A stretch of DNA of 64,000 nt from Veillonellales bacterium (GTDB lineage Bacteria; Bacillota; Negativicutes; JAAYSF01). Numbering within the stretch: position 1 is the stretch's first letter; every line of letters begins with the position of its first letter. The stretch spans positions 1 through 64,000 of the forward strand of contig JBDKTO010000074.1 of the NCBI GenBank assembly GCA_039680175.1, written 5' to 3'. The notes beneath the pieces were generated by a model that saw nothing but the letters and a program-made list of their open reading frames with translations, made no database searches and was not told where the DNA came from. This document shows positions 41,271-49,858 of the stretch, piece after piece. The translations under genes and the position numbers were made by a program.

Positions 41271-42149
41271 ATGGAAGACATACAGATTAACTGGTTCCCC
41301 GGACATATGGCGAAAGCCCAGCGGATGATCCGGGAAAACTTGAAGTTAGTGGATGTTGTCATTGAACTGCTGGACGCTCGTATTCCCGTGAGCAGTGGGA
41401 ATCCGGTAATGAATGAAATCATTGGCAATAAACCGCGGGTGGTAGCGTTGAATAAAGCGGATCTGGCGGAAGAATTCTGGACGAAGTGCTGGACTGCCCA
41501 TTTTAGGAGCAAGGGTCTGCAAGTCGTTGCCCTGGATGCAGTCAGCGGCAAAGGAACAAAGCTTTTAGTCAACAAGGTGGAACAGGCAGCCGGGGCAAAG
41601 ATAGCAGCGCTGGCAGCTAAGGGAATTAAAAACCGCGCTGTGCGAGCCATGATTTTAGGTATTCCCAACGTGGGCAAATCTTCGCTGATTAATCGCCTAT
41701 TAGGCAGCGCTGCCTTGCGCACTGCCGATAAACCGGGGGTTACAAGGGGAAAACAGTGGATTAAAATTGGTAAGAATATGGAATTACTGGATACTCCCGG
41801 CGTATTATGGCCCAAACTCCAGGATATGGATGTTGCATTTAAGCTTGCCGTTACCGGAGCGATTAATGACGAAGTCTATGATTTGGAGAAAGTCATGTTT
41901 AAATTTCTCGCTCTGTTGCGTAATGACTATCCGGAACGGCTCATCGACCGCTTTAAGCTAAACTCCCCCTTGCCGGAAGACCCCCTTGAGCTGCTGACGG
42001 TAATTGGTGCCAAACGCGGCTGTCTGAAAAGCGGCGGCAGAGTTGATGCCGATAAAGCCCGGCGAATCATTTTGAACGAATTTCGCGGCGGGAAATTAGG
42101 GCCGATTACCCTCGACTATCTGGATAGTCCGGATATGGCAAGAAAATGA
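41271..42149 (+). CDS. rbgA: Ribosome biogenesis GTPase RbgA
   Basis: 292-residue circularly permuted GTPase (YlqF/YawG): G4 LNKADL comes first (about 60), then G1 GIPNVGKSSLINRL (about 125) and G3 DTPGVLWPK. N terminus INWFPGHMAKAQRMI is the family signature. It acts in late 50S assembly (L16 incorporation in Bacillus). The ATG at 41271 is used because the preceding GTG/ATG context has the GAG-rich site; seven extra codons are possible. Confidence 0.95.
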   Translation: MEDIQINWFPGHMAKAQRMIRENLKLVDVVIELLDARIPVSSGNPVMNEIIGNKPRVVALNKADLAEEFWTKCWTAHFRSKGLQVVALDAVSGKGTKLLVNKVEQAAGAKIAALAAKGIKNRAVRAMILGIPNVGKSSLINRLLGSAALRTADKPGVTRGKQWIKIGKNMELLDTPGVLWPKLQDMDVAFKLAVTGAINDEVYDLEKVMFKFLALLRNDYPERLIDRFKLNSPLPEDPLELLTVIGAKRGCLKSGGRVDADKARRIILNEFRGGKLGPITLDYLDSPDMARK

Positions 42150-42185
42150 GAGAGCTTCACTATCGTCCCTAATGACAAAGAGAAT

Positions 42186-42226
42186 AAAAAATAGGAATAG
42201 CTGTCAGCTATTCCTATTTTTTATTT
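42186..42226 (+). terminator. Terminator after rbgA
   Basis: AAAAAATAGGAATAGCT (42186-42202) pairs perfectly with AGCTATTCCTATTTTTT, three-base loop, T-rich tail. Confidence 0.93.
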
Positions 42227-42296
42227 TCATAACAGGGATTTGCCGGGTGTATCCAGAATACTATGTTAATCGTATCATGGCTGTGAGGGGATATTG

Positions 42297-43079
42297 TTGG
42301 AAATAAACAAAATGACAGTGTCACAAATCGCCCGGCTGTTAGAGGAAAAATCAATTGAGAAAGCGGTTTTGGCGCAGCTGCAGTTGGATTCACGCATCTC
42401 TGTGACGCGGTTAGTACAGAAATGGATTCGGCAGCAGGCAGCGGAGAGTTTGGAAAAGCAGCGGGTGCATAATTTATATCAGCAGGAACGAAGCTTGACT
42501 CAGCAAGGCTATTCCCTTATCACCGGTGTTGATGAAGCCGGCAGGGGTCCTTTGGCTGGTCCTGTTGTGATTGCTGCCGTCATACTGCCGCTCAATCATT
42601 ATCTGCCTTGCTTAAATGATTCTAAAAAGCTTTCCCCTAAACAACGGGAGAAACTTTATATCGCCATTAAGCAGGCTGCTGTGGCGGTAAATCATATTGT
42701 TGTTGATATTGATAAAATTGATTCGCTGAATATATATCAAGCTACTATCGGCGGCATGTATCAGGCAATTGCCGGGCTAAAGCCTTTTCCCCAGGTTGCC
42801 TTAATCGATGCGGTTCCCTTGCCGGAACTTGCTATTCCATCCGCATCATTAATTGGCGGCGACGCAATTAGCGCCTCGATTGCCGCAGCATCCATTATTG
42901 CCAAAGTGGAAAGAGATCATCTGATGGACAAAATGGACCAAAAGTATCCCCAATATGGTTTTGCCAAGCATAAAGGCTACGGAACAGCTGAGCATCTTCG
43001 TGCCCTGCGGGAATATGGGCCCTGTCCGATTCACCGGCGAAGTTTCGAACCGGTAAAATCGTGGGGGGATCTATTGTGA
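42297..43079 (+). CDS. rnhB: Ribonuclease HII
   Basis: 260 residues. Removes RNA from RNA-DNA hybrids and single ribonucleotides. An N-terminal extension of about 75 residues typical of Firmicutes RNase HII precedes the catalytic domain with GVDEAGRGPLAGPVV (first acidic DE), LNDSKKLSPKQRE, LIDAVPLPEL and AAASIIAKVERD. TTG at 42297 (or 42294) follows GAGGGG; the next ATG at 42312 is too far from the site. Its stop overlaps the start of the next gene (GTGA). Confidence 0.95.
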   Translation: MEINKMTVSQIARLLEEKSIEKAVLAQLQLDSRISVTRLVQKWIRQQAAESLEKQRVHNLYQQERSLTQQGYSLITGVDEAGRGPLAGPVVIAAVILPLNHYLPCLNDSKKLSPKQREKLYIAIKQAAVAVNHIVVDIDKIDSLNIYQATIGGMYQAIAGLKPFPQVALIDAVPLPELAIPSASLIGGDAISASIAAASIIAKVERDHLMDKMDQKYPQYGFAKHKGYGTAEHLRALREYGPCPIHRRSFEPVKSWGDLL

Positions 43080-44248
43080 AAATCGGTAATATGCCAGTCG
43101 GAATGCCTGCCCAAAATGGGAATGTTCAGGCTGAACCGCAGCTGGAAGTCGAACAGACCGGGCAAAAGGTGACGGATTCCGCTAAATTGGTACTAAATAA
43201 TCTAGTTAAAACTCTGATGTCCGAAGCGGCGGGACTATTGCAGCAGCGGGATACGATTCTTTTGTCGCTGCCGACGGAAATTCAACCGACAGTAGAAAAT
43301 ATTATCCAAAAGAACATGCCCGGGCTGGAAGATTTATCCCAAGGGGCCGCTTCGCTGGCTGCATTGCAAAAAAAGACGACAGATCAATTGCAGCAGTTAC
43401 TGACGCTGCTGGCTGATTTTACCGGCATGACCGACCAGCTTAAACCGCAGCTGACGGATTCGTTGCAGCAAGCACTCCGTACCTATACTCCACTGAAGGA
43501 GATGAGTACAGAGCTGCTTACTGTCGATGATCTTATCTCAATGGCAAAACAGCTGCTGGCGAATCCGTCGTCTGACATTGGAATTGTCGTCGCGGAGCGC
43601 AGCCGCCAGCTGTGGCAGCAGTCGCCGCTGGCGGCCGCCGCTGCACTGCCGGAAGCCAGCCAAAAAGCGTTAAGCCAATTTATCGCTTTACTATCGCAGC
43701 ATGTACCGGAACCATTAAAGACAGCTGCCGCACAATACAAATTGAAAGAGCTGCCTGATTTATGGGCGTTGCTGCAAGCGAAGGATGTTTTAAAATGGTG
43801 GGATATGACTCCGGATAAATTGAGCGCGTCGCTGCAATCCTTGCGAAAATTGGTCATGTTATTGCAAAAACCGGAGACCGTGCAGGGGGAAACGATTGCC
43901 AATACTACTATTTTAAGTATGAATACGCCGCTTTATCTGGGCGATGGCACACAGCCCTACCCGGCATATATTCATATTTTTCATGAATCGCCGTCCCCAA
44001 GCGGCTCTTCCGAAAGCAGACAGTATGAAACCTGGATTCATATTTGCCTGCAAACCGAATATGCCGGCACAGTGGATGTTGTTTTCCGCCTGTATCAGCA
44101 AGATCAATTGGATGTGCGGGTTTCATTTTCGGCTCCCCAGGCAGCTCGGCTGTTTAACGAGTGCCTGCCTGACATTAAAGCCGGTTTTCGCGATTTTGCT
44201 CTGCATCTGAGTCAGATTAGTGTAAAGACTGAGGCGGATGAACCATGA
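43076..44248 (+). CDS. FliK C-domain-like protein of the ylqG position
   Basis: 390 residues, Gln/Leu/Ala-rich, mostly helical with no signal peptide. The first 280 residues are low-complexity helices; the last 100 (WIHICLQTEYAGTVDVVFRL, DVRVSFSAPQAARLFNECLPDIK, FALHLSQISVK) resemble the C-terminal domain of flagellar hook-length protein FliK. It overlaps rnhB by 4 bp (GTGA) and the FlhB-C-like gene by 4 bp (ATGA). In Bacillus the same position holds ylqG next to ylqH. FliK contacts the FlhB C domain in flagellar export switching, so the pairing is meaningful, but no flagellar gene is near and function is unknown. Confidence 0.7.
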   Translation: MKIGNMPVGMPAQNGNVQAEPQLEVEQTGQKVTDSAKLVLNNLVKTLMSEAAGLLQQRDTILLSLPTEIQPTVENIIQKNMPGLEDLSQGAASLAALQKKTTDQLQQLLTLLADFTGMTDQLKPQLTDSLQQALRTYTPLKEMSTELLTVDDLISMAKQLLANPSSDIGIVVAERSRQLWQQSPLAAAAALPEASQKALSQFIALLSQHVPEPLKTAAAQYKLKELPDLWALLQAKDVLKWWDMTPDKLSASLQSLRKLVMLLQKPETVQGETIANTTILSMNTPLYLGDGTQPYPAYIHIFHESPSPSGSSESRQYETWIHICLQTEYAGTVDVVFRLYQQDQLDVRVSFSAPQAARLFNECLPDIKAGFRDFALHLSQISVKTEADEP

Positions 44249-44532
44249 GCAATGAACAGGAAAAAACCAAGCGGGCGATTGCCCTGCGTTATAAACAAGC
44301 CCAGGACATGGCTCCCAAAGTTGTAGCTAAAGGCTCGGGGTTTATTGCCGAACAGATTCTAAAGGCTGCAAAAAAAAATGGTGTGCCGGTTTATCAAAAT
44401 AAAACGCTAACTACATTGTTAATGGCAGTCGATTTAGACCGTGAAATCCCTCCCGAATTGTATCAAGCCGTTGCCGAAGTGTTAGCTTACATTTATCGTG
44501 TTGATCAAGGTATAGGCAGAGGGAAAAGGTAG
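44245..44532 (+). CDS. FlhB C-terminal domain homologue (YlqH type)
   Basis: 95 residues, matching only the cytoplasmic C domain of FlhB/SctU export proteins: AIALRYKQAQDMAPKVVAKG, ILKAAKKNGVPVYQNKTL and LYQAVAEVLAYIYRV. It lacks the membrane part and the NPTH autocleavage motif, beginning just after where that cleavage would be, so it mimics the cleaved FlhB-CC fragment. Such stand-alone proteins can substitute for FlhB-CC in some flagellates. Coupled by 4-bp overlap to the FliK-like gene. Confidence 0.88.
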   Translation: MSNEQEKTKRAIALRYKQAQDMAPKVVAKGSGFIAEQILKAAKKNGVPVYQNKTLTTLLMAVDLDREIPPELYQAVAEVLAYIYRVDQGIGRGKR

Positions 44533-44541
44533 GAGGTCTCC

Positions 44542-45606
44542 ATGCGTCGCATATTGTTAGAAAATGTTTCCGCCGGCATGAAACTGGCTAAACCGCTGTA
44601 TAACGCGGACGGTATGGTTCTTTTAAATGCCGGTATTGAGCTGAAAAACCGCTTTATTGGCCGTTTAAAAGACTTGGATGTAACTTACGTATATGTTGAG
44701 GATGCCTTAACCCAGGATATTGATGTTCCGGATGTAATAAGCGAAAAAACACGGCTGGAATCTATTGCCAGTATTAAGAACATTACCGAACAAGTAAAAC
44801 TAGGCAAAGGAGTGGAAGCCGAAAAAGCCAAAAAAGTGGCCAATAACCTGGTCGATGAATTATGTTTGAATCATGATGTACTGTTGAATTTTATCGACAT
44901 GCGCACCCGTAGCGATTATTTGTTTGGTCATGCGGTCAATGTTTGTGTATTATCGATTATGACCGGCATCGGGCTGGGATACGATGAATTACGGCTGCGG
45001 GATTTAGGTGTTGGCGCTCTGCTGCACGATGTGGGTAAGACACGGATTGCACCTGAAATTTTGGCTAAGACGGATCGCTTAACCCGGAGTGAGGTTGAAG
45101 AAATAAAAAAACACCCTTTGCTTGGCTTTGAAATTTTACGGAAAAATCCGGACATCAGTCTGGTTTCGGCTCATTGCGCCTTTCAGCATCACGAGCGGAA
45201 TGATGGCAGCGGCTATCCCCGGGGTCTGAAAAACTCGGAGATCCATCAATTTGCCCAAATCGTTTCCATTGCGGATGTCTATGACGCTCTGACAGCGGAC
45301 GTTACTTATCGCCGGGCGGTGCCCGTATATGAAGCTCTGGCTATTATCACCAAAGCGGGCGGTACTTATTTTGACTTGGATTTAGTGAATCAGTTCGCCG
45401 ACAATATTGCAATCTATCCCATTGGGACGGTGGTACGGCTCAACGACAACCGGATTGGTGTGGTAGTTGATATTTCCCGCGATTACAAAAGTCAGCCGGT
45501 GGTTAGAGTTATTCAGGATAAAAATCGGAAGCCGGTTCGTACCTTGGTCGAATTGGATTTATCGAAAAAAACACGTTTATATATTGCCGATGTCGTAGAA
45601 CGATAA
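44542..45606 (+). CDS. HD-GYP domain protein, predicted c-di-GMP phosphodiesterase
   Basis: 354 residues, no membrane segment. N-terminal region (about 1-100; ENVSAGMKLAKPLYNADGMVLLNAG) is the usual extension; the HD-GYP domain runs about 125-300 with HDVGK in LLHDVGKTRIAP, the paired His in CAFQHHERNDGSGYP and DVYDALTADVTYR. The full HHExxxGxGYP signature supports hydrolysis of cyclic di-GMP; activity is inferred. C-terminal 60 residues (IYPIGTVVRLNDNRIGVVVD) form a conserved beta tail. ATG after AGGAGGTC, 9 bp behind the FlhB-like gene, and 5 kb upstream of the pilus operon that carries c-di-GMP-binding features. Confidence 0.92.
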   Translation: MRRILLENVSAGMKLAKPLYNADGMVLLNAGIELKNRFIGRLKDLDVTYVYVEDALTQDIDVPDVISEKTRLESIASIKNITEQVKLGKGVEAEKAKKVANNLVDELCLNHDVLLNFIDMRTRSDYLFGHAVNVCVLSIMTGIGLGYDELRLRDLGVGALLHDVGKTRIAPEILAKTDRLTRSEVEEIKKHPLLGFEILRKNPDISLVSAHCAFQHHERNDGSGYPRGLKNSEIHQFAQIVSIADVYDALTADVTYRRAVPVYEALAIITKAGGTYFDLDLVNQFADNIAIYPIGTVVRLNDNRIGVVVDISRDYKSQPVVRVIQDKNRKPVRTLVELDLSKKTRLYIADVVER

Positions 45607-45677
45607 CTTGTGATACAACAGCGGGTAAACCGGCAGAATGCGGTTGTATCAGGTGAATATACTAAAGAGGTGTTGGC

Positions 45678-46040
45678 GTGAATCATATACAAGTAGGAGA
45701 ACTGGGCGAGGCCGCCGCTGCCGACTATTTACAAGCAAAGGGATACCGTCTGCTTGACCGGCGATACCGCAGCCGGACCGGCGAAATCGACATCGTTGCT
45801 GTCAGTGAGGCCGGAGTCCTGGTTTTTGTGGAAGTAAAAACCAGGCGCAGTACTGCTTATGGTTTTCCGGCAGAAGCAGTAACATATCAAAAACAGCAAA
45901 AAATCATTAAAACGGCTTTGTGTTTTTTGCAGCAGCATAACCAAGGCAATGTTCCCTGCCGCTTTGATGTCATTGAAGTCCAGATCGATGCCGGCAACAC
46001 ACTAAAATATAATCATATCATAAATGCGTTTGGCCGGTAA
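45678..46040 (+). CDS. yraN: YraN/UPF0102 family nuclease-fold protein
   Basis: 120 residues with the Holliday-junction-resolvase-like fold: GELGEAAAADYLQAKGYRLLDRRYR, GEIDIVAV and VFVEVKTRR, which supply the Asp/Glu/Lys metal site (GEID...EVKTR). Commonly encoded between rnhB and comM. Function is unproven; a nucleic-acid repair or recombination role is likely. GTG after GAGGTGTTG. Confidence 0.9.
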   Translation: MNHIQVGELGEAAAADYLQAKGYRLLDRRYRSRTGEIDIVAVSEAGVLVFVEVKTRRSTAYGFPAEAVTYQKQQKIIKTALCFLQQHNQGNVPCRFDVIEVQIDAGNTLKYNHIINAFGR

Positions 46041-46064
46041 CCGGTCAGAAAAGTGGTGTATATT

Positions 46065-46622
46065 TTGCGAATTATAGTGGGAATTACCGGAGCCAGCGGA
46101 GCAATCTACGGGCTGCGTTTCATTGAAGTATTAAAAGAAGCCGGCTGTGAAATCCATGCCGTCATATCCGAGCATGGCAGGCAAGTATTAGAATATGAAT
46201 GCGGCTCTGCGGCGAAAGCGGTTATTAACACAGTCGATTTTCTGCATGATGTAAACAATGTTTCGGCTTGCATTGCCAGCGGTTCGTTTAAAAGCGATGC
46301 CATGGTAGTTGTACCTTGTTCCATGCGGACGGTGGCCGGCATTGCAAATGGCATTGCCGACAATCTGCTGCTGCGGGCGGCTGACGTCACGCTTAAAGAA
46401 GGACGCACGCTGGTACTGGTGCCGCGGGAAACACCCTTCAGCGCAATTCATCTGGGGAATATGCTGAAATTAGCCCAGCTGGGAGTGAGAATATTGCCGG
46501 CATCTCCGGGATTTTATCACCGGCCCAAGGATTTACAGGCGTTGGTTGATATGATGGTGGGAAAAATTTGTGATTCGATCGGCATGGAGCACAATCTGTT
46601 TGAACGCTGGACCGGTCAGTAA
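46065..46622 (+). CDS. ubiX: Flavin prenyltransferase UbiX
   Basis: About 185 residues. IIVGITGASGAIYGLRF at the N terminus, VVPCSMRTVAGIANGIADNLLLRAADV (split as VVPCSMRTVAGIA) and LVLVPRETPFSAIHLGNML are UbiX/Pad signatures. It makes prenylated FMN for UbiD-type decarboxylases; no ubiD is in the window. TTG at 46065 is used; a GTG at 46053 without a better site would add four residues. Confidence 0.93.
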   Translation: MRIIVGITGASGAIYGLRFIEVLKEAGCEIHAVISEHGRQVLEYECGSAAKAVINTVDFLHDVNNVSACIASGSFKSDAMVVVPCSMRTVAGIANGIADNLLLRAADVTLKEGRTLVLVPRETPFSAIHLGNMLKLAQLGVRILPASPGFYHRPKDLQALVDMMVGKICDSIGMEHNLFERWTGQ

Positions 46623-46639
46623 ATCCGGGAGGTTATCAC

Positions 46640-48160
46640 TTGTTTGCCAAAACGTTAGGTTCTACCACGCTCGGGCTGAACGGCGTACTCATTACAGTGG
46701 AAGTCGATATCACTAATGGCTTACCGGGGTGGGAGATCGTCGGCTTACCGGATACTGCCGTGCGGGAATCACGAGAACGGGTGAGGGCTGCCATCAAAAA
46801 TGCCGGCTTTGAGTTCCCTGCCCGCCGCATTACCGTCAATCTTGCACCGGCAGACTTAAAAAAGGACAGTTCCGGCTTGGATCTGCCGATTGCTGTGGGA
46901 ATGTTAGCAGCTCTCGGACACATTACCGTGGACAGCTGTCAGCAGTATTTGTTTGTCAGCGAACTTTCGCTGGATGGGAAGCTGCGGGGAATTTCCGGTA
47001 TATTGCCCATGGCGATTCACAGTCTGGAACAGGGAATCAGCGAAATATTCGTCGCCGCGGAAAATGTGCAGGAAGCGCTGTTAGTGAGCGGCCTGACAGT
47101 GTATTCTCCCCGCACATTGGCACAGCTGGCGGCGCATTTGCGCGGCGACTGTCTTTTATTGCCGGAAAGCAAACAAGCAGTTGGTTCACAAGTACAATCA
47201 GCGGAAGATTTTGCTGATGTGCAGGGACAGGTAGTAGCGAAACGGGCGCTGGAGATTGCCGCAGCCGGTGGTCATAATGTTTTAATGGCCGGGCCTCCCG
47301 GGTCCGGTAAAACCATGCTGGCCCAGCGGATTCCCTCCATATTGCCGGTTATGTCGGACCAGGAAGCTTTGGAAGTCACTAAAATTTACAGCGTCGCCGG
47401 GTTATTGACAAATACCAGCGGCTTAATCCGCACCCGTCCCTTTCGCAATCCCCATCATACCATCTCCGCGGCGGGCATGATCGGGGGAGGCCGGATTCCC
47501 CGTCCGGGAGAAGTGACATTAAGCCATAACGGCGTGCTGTTTTTAGATGAACTTCCCGAGTTTCCCCGTCAGGTTATGGAAGTACTGCGTCAGCCGCTGG
47601 AGGACGGTCATGTTACTATATCGCGGGTAAACGCTTCCTTATCCTATCCGGCTAAATCTATGCTGATTGCGGCGATGAATCCTTGTCCGTGCGGCTTTTT
47701 AACAGATCCATCTCACCCGTGCAGCTGCAGTCCGGGAGACATACACCGATATACGAAAAAAATTTCCGGCCCGCTGCTGGATCGAATTGATATCCATATT
47801 CATGTACCACGGCTGGAATATAATGAAATGACCGGGACGAATCCGTCTGAATCGTCAGTGCAGATTCGCCGGCGGGTGGAAGCGGCGCGGCAGCTTCAGC
47901 AGCAGCGTCTGGAGAAGTTCGGCTTGCACTGCAATGCCCAAATGAGCCATAAGCATTTGAAAAATTTATGTCCGCTGACCGCCGGGGCGCAAAGCTTGTT
48001 AAAGCAGGCTTTTGCCAAAATGAGTCTAAGCGCCAGAGGCTATGACCGCATCATCAAAGTAGGCCGCACCATTGCCGATTTAGCCAATTCTTCAGCTATC
48101 TCCGATGTTCACATTGCCGAGGCAATTCACTTGCGGGACAGTCTGAAAGAGATTCTCTGA
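46640..48160 (+). CDS. comM: ComM/YifB Mg-chelatase-like AAA+ helicase
   Basis: 506 residues: N-terminal ChlI-like domain (VEVDITNGLPGWEIVGLPDTAVRESRERV, split as GLPGWEIVGLPD), AAA+ core with Walker A GPPGSGKTMLAQRIPS (about 220), Walker B VLFLDELPEF, and a C-terminal Mg_chelatase_C region with the zinc-like CPCGF...CSC. ComM drives branch migration during natural transformation in Gram-negative bacteria. Here it sits 1.6 kb before type IV pilus genes and near comFB. TTG start after GGGAGG. Confidence 0.94.
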   Translation: MFAKTLGSTTLGLNGVLITVEVDITNGLPGWEIVGLPDTAVRESRERVRAAIKNAGFEFPARRITVNLAPADLKKDSSGLDLPIAVGMLAALGHITVDSCQQYLFVSELSLDGKLRGISGILPMAIHSLEQGISEIFVAAENVQEALLVSGLTVYSPRTLAQLAAHLRGDCLLLPESKQAVGSQVQSAEDFADVQGQVVAKRALEIAAAGGHNVLMAGPPGSGKTMLAQRIPSILPVMSDQEALEVTKIYSVAGLLTNTSGLIRTRPFRNPHHTISAAGMIGGGRIPRPGEVTLSHNGVLFLDELPEFPRQVMEVLRQPLEDGHVTISRVNASLSYPAKSMLIAAMNPCPCGFLTDPSHPCSCSPGDIHRYTKKISGPLLDRIDIHIHVPRLEYNEMTGTNPSESSVQIRRRVEAARQLQQQRLEKFGLHCNAQMSHKHLKNLCPLTAGAQSLLKQAFAKMSLSARGYDRIIKVGRTIADLANSSAISDVHIAEAIHLRDSLKEIL

Positions 48161-48192
48161 ATCACTTAGGCTCGGTATTGGGAGGTGAATTT

Positions 48193-48720
48193 TTGTATAA
48201 ACTGTTATGTCCGCAGCTGGTTTTGAATGCTTTATCCGACATTAATTTGGAAGAATTAGAAAAATTAGGGATAAAAGGAATTATTTTTGATTTGGACAAT
48301 ACGATCATTCCCTGGGATCAGCCGGCCATGCAGCCTGATATTATTCAATGGCTGAAGGGTTTAGCGGCACGGGGCTTCAAAATAGGATTGGTGTCCAATA
48401 ACCGGCGGCAGAGGGTAAAAGAAATTGCCGCTCAGTTTGCTATTCCCTTTGCGGCTCGCGCGTATAAACCGGCCAAAACCGGGTTTCGCCAGGTAGCGTC
48501 ACAAATGCGGTTAACGTCCGATCAGGTAGCCGTGGTCGGCGATCAGCTGTTTACCGATATATTGGGGGGCAACCGTTTGGGCTTATACACTATTTGGGTG
48601 GCACCGTTAAGTTCAAAAGAATTTATCGGCACAAAAATCACCCGGCAGCTGGAAAAACTGACGGTTCGCATTTTGCGCTCAAAAGGGATGTTGAAAACTC
48701 ACCAGCCACGCTGCCGGTGA
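48193..48720 (+). CDS. yqeG: YqeG family HAD-IIIA phosphatase
   Basis: 175 residues. HAD motif I is FDLDNTIIPW (GIIFDLDNTII), motif II VSNNRRQR, motif III KPAKTGFRQV and motif IV VVGDQLFTDILGGN. Substrate unknown; the gene commonly precedes aroE in Firmicutes. TTG at 48193 after GGGAGGTGA; an earlier TTG/ATG at 48178 overlaps that site. Its end overlaps nothing, and aroE begins 29 bp later. Confidence 0.92.
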   Translation: MYKLLCPQLVLNALSDINLEELEKLGIKGIIFDLDNTIIPWDQPAMQPDIIQWLKGLAARGFKIGLVSNNRRQRVKEIAAQFAIPFAARAYKPAKTGFRQVASQMRLTSDQVAVVGDQLFTDILGGNRLGLYTIWVAPLSSKEFIGTKITRQLEKLTVRILRSKGMLKTHQPRCR

Positions 48721-48749
48721 GAATTAAAATATTGAATGAGGGAGTATCA

Positions 48750-49589
48750 ATGAGGATAAACGGCAAGACAAAAATAATCGGGGTAATGGGATGGCCCATT
48801 GAGCATTCACTGTCGCCACGTATGCATAATGCGGCTTTTGCTGCCGCCGGATTGGATTACGTCTATCTGCCGCTGCCGGTGCAGCCGGATCAATCGGCAG
48901 CGGCGATCACCGGGCTGAAAGCGTTAGGCTTTGTCGGTGCGAATGTAACCATCCCCCATAAAGTGGCAGTTATGCAGTATTTGGACGATATTGATCGCAG
49001 TGCGCAAATGGTAGGAGCTGTGAATACCATCGTCATTCAACAGGGAAGAGCGATCGGCTATAATACAGACGCGGCAGGCTTTATTCGTTCCCTGCAGAAT
49101 CGGCAGATTACTTTCGCCGGGGGAAAAGCAGTTATTCTGGGGGCAGGCGGGGCAGCCCGGGCCCTGGTCTGCGGTCTGATTGACCATGCTGTCGATACAG
49201 TTATTATCGGTGCCCGGGATAGGGTAAAAGCGGCTGGCTTGGCTCATTTATTCCGCGATTATTGTAATATTTATGCCTATGACTGGCAGCAGGAAGCCTT
49301 CAATCGTGAAATGGAGAATTGCGACTTATTGATTCATTGCACCCCACTGGGGATGTTTCCCAATATAGCGGCTGAACCGCCGGTTAACTGGCCCCACGTC
49401 AATCCCAGTGCAGCGGTGTGCGATATCATCTACAATCCGTCTCGGACGCGGTTTTTAGAGCAGGCAGCGGCAAGGGGACATGTCGTTATCAATGGGCAGG
49501 GGATGCTGGTTGAACAAGGGGCTGCTGCCTTTGAACTTTGGACCGGTCAGCCTGCACCCCGGGAAATTATGTACAGCGTTTTTACTTGA
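48750..49589 (+). CDS. aroE: Shikimate dehydrogenase
   Basis: 279 residues. Reduces 3-dehydroshikimate with NADPH. Substrate site GWPIEHSLSPRMHNAAFA, NVTIPHK with the catalytic Lys (about 73), Rossmann motif ILGAGGAARALV, NTDAAGF and the C-terminal NGQGMLVEQGAAAFELWTG. ATG at 48750 after GAGGGAGT. It is separated from aroK and aroB by the whole pilus operon, and its end carries a terminator. Confidence 0.95.
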   Translation: MRINGKTKIIGVMGWPIEHSLSPRMHNAAFAAAGLDYVYLPLPVQPDQSAAAITGLKALGFVGANVTIPHKVAVMQYLDDIDRSAQMVGAVNTIVIQQGRAIGYNTDAAGFIRSLQNRQITFAGGKAVILGAGGAARALVCGLIDHAVDTVIIGARDRVKAAGLAHLFRDYCNIYAYDWQQEAFNREMENCDLLIHCTPLGMFPNIAAEPPVNWPHVNPSAAVCDIIYNPSRTRFLEQAAARGHVVINGQGMLVEQGAAAFELWTGQPAPREIMYSVFT

Positions 49590-49604
49590 ACGCTGTATTT
49601 TTTG
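49572..49604 (+). terminator. Terminator overlapping the aroE stop
   Basis: TACAGCGTT (49572-49580) pairs with AACGCTGTA (49589-49597), eight-base loop, T6. The left arm is inside aroE. Confidence 0.82.
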
Positions 49605-49743
49605 TCTGTTATCAGTACTTTAGTTTATTGCTTTGCAGCATTTGTAAATTTTTTATTGTTTTTCAATTTTTTTGGCAGGAAAAAAAAGGGGTATTGCGAA
49701 TATGTATGGTACATAACAAAGTAATAAACATGGATGCGAAGAA

Positions 49744-49790
49744 TTTAAGGCCACAGGTGGGCACTTTAGCCTTAAAGGAGCAGCTAGTGC
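49744..49790 (+). promoter_or_regulatory. Structured leader of the pilus operon, alternative hairpins
   Basis: Two exclusive hairpins can form: TTTAAGGC (49744-49751) with GCCTTAAA (49769-49776), or GCACTTTAGC (49761-49770) with GCTAGTGC (49783-49790), which touches the foot of the terminator that follows. AAAGGAG plus an in-frame GTG (49787) also lies here, so translation could start upstream of the pilB ATG. The layout fits a conditional terminator, but no known riboswitch class (including both c-di-GMP classes) fits by eye. Confidence 0.4.
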
Positions 49791-49842
49791 AACCGGCCAT
49801 TTTGTATAGAATTTTGTACAAATGCCGGTTGCTTTTATTTTT
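49789..49842 (+). terminator. Intrinsic terminator in the pilB leader
   Basis: GCAACCGGC (49789-49797) pairs with GCCGGTTGC (49824-49832), extended by CATTT-GTA against TACAAATG with a bulge, followed by TTTTATTTTTATTA. It lies 17 bp before the pilB ATG and behind the aroE terminator, so any transcript started between them must pass it. Confidence 0.85.
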
Positions 49843-49858
49843 ATTAGGTGGTGCAGAA

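Noticed and set aside
49683-49800. c-di-GMP-I (GEMM) or c-di-GMP-II riboswitch in the pilB leader
   Set aside because: Function would fit, but the conserved GEMM core (GGCAAACC, GCAAAGCC, GGTAGC tetraloop receptor) and the class II core could not be located.
49538-49858. Long N-terminal extension of PilB
   Set aside because: It would translate through the aroE end, both leader hairpins and a terminator; the MshEN domain begins right after the ATG at 49859. The nearer GTG at 49787 is kept as a possibility only in the leader entry.
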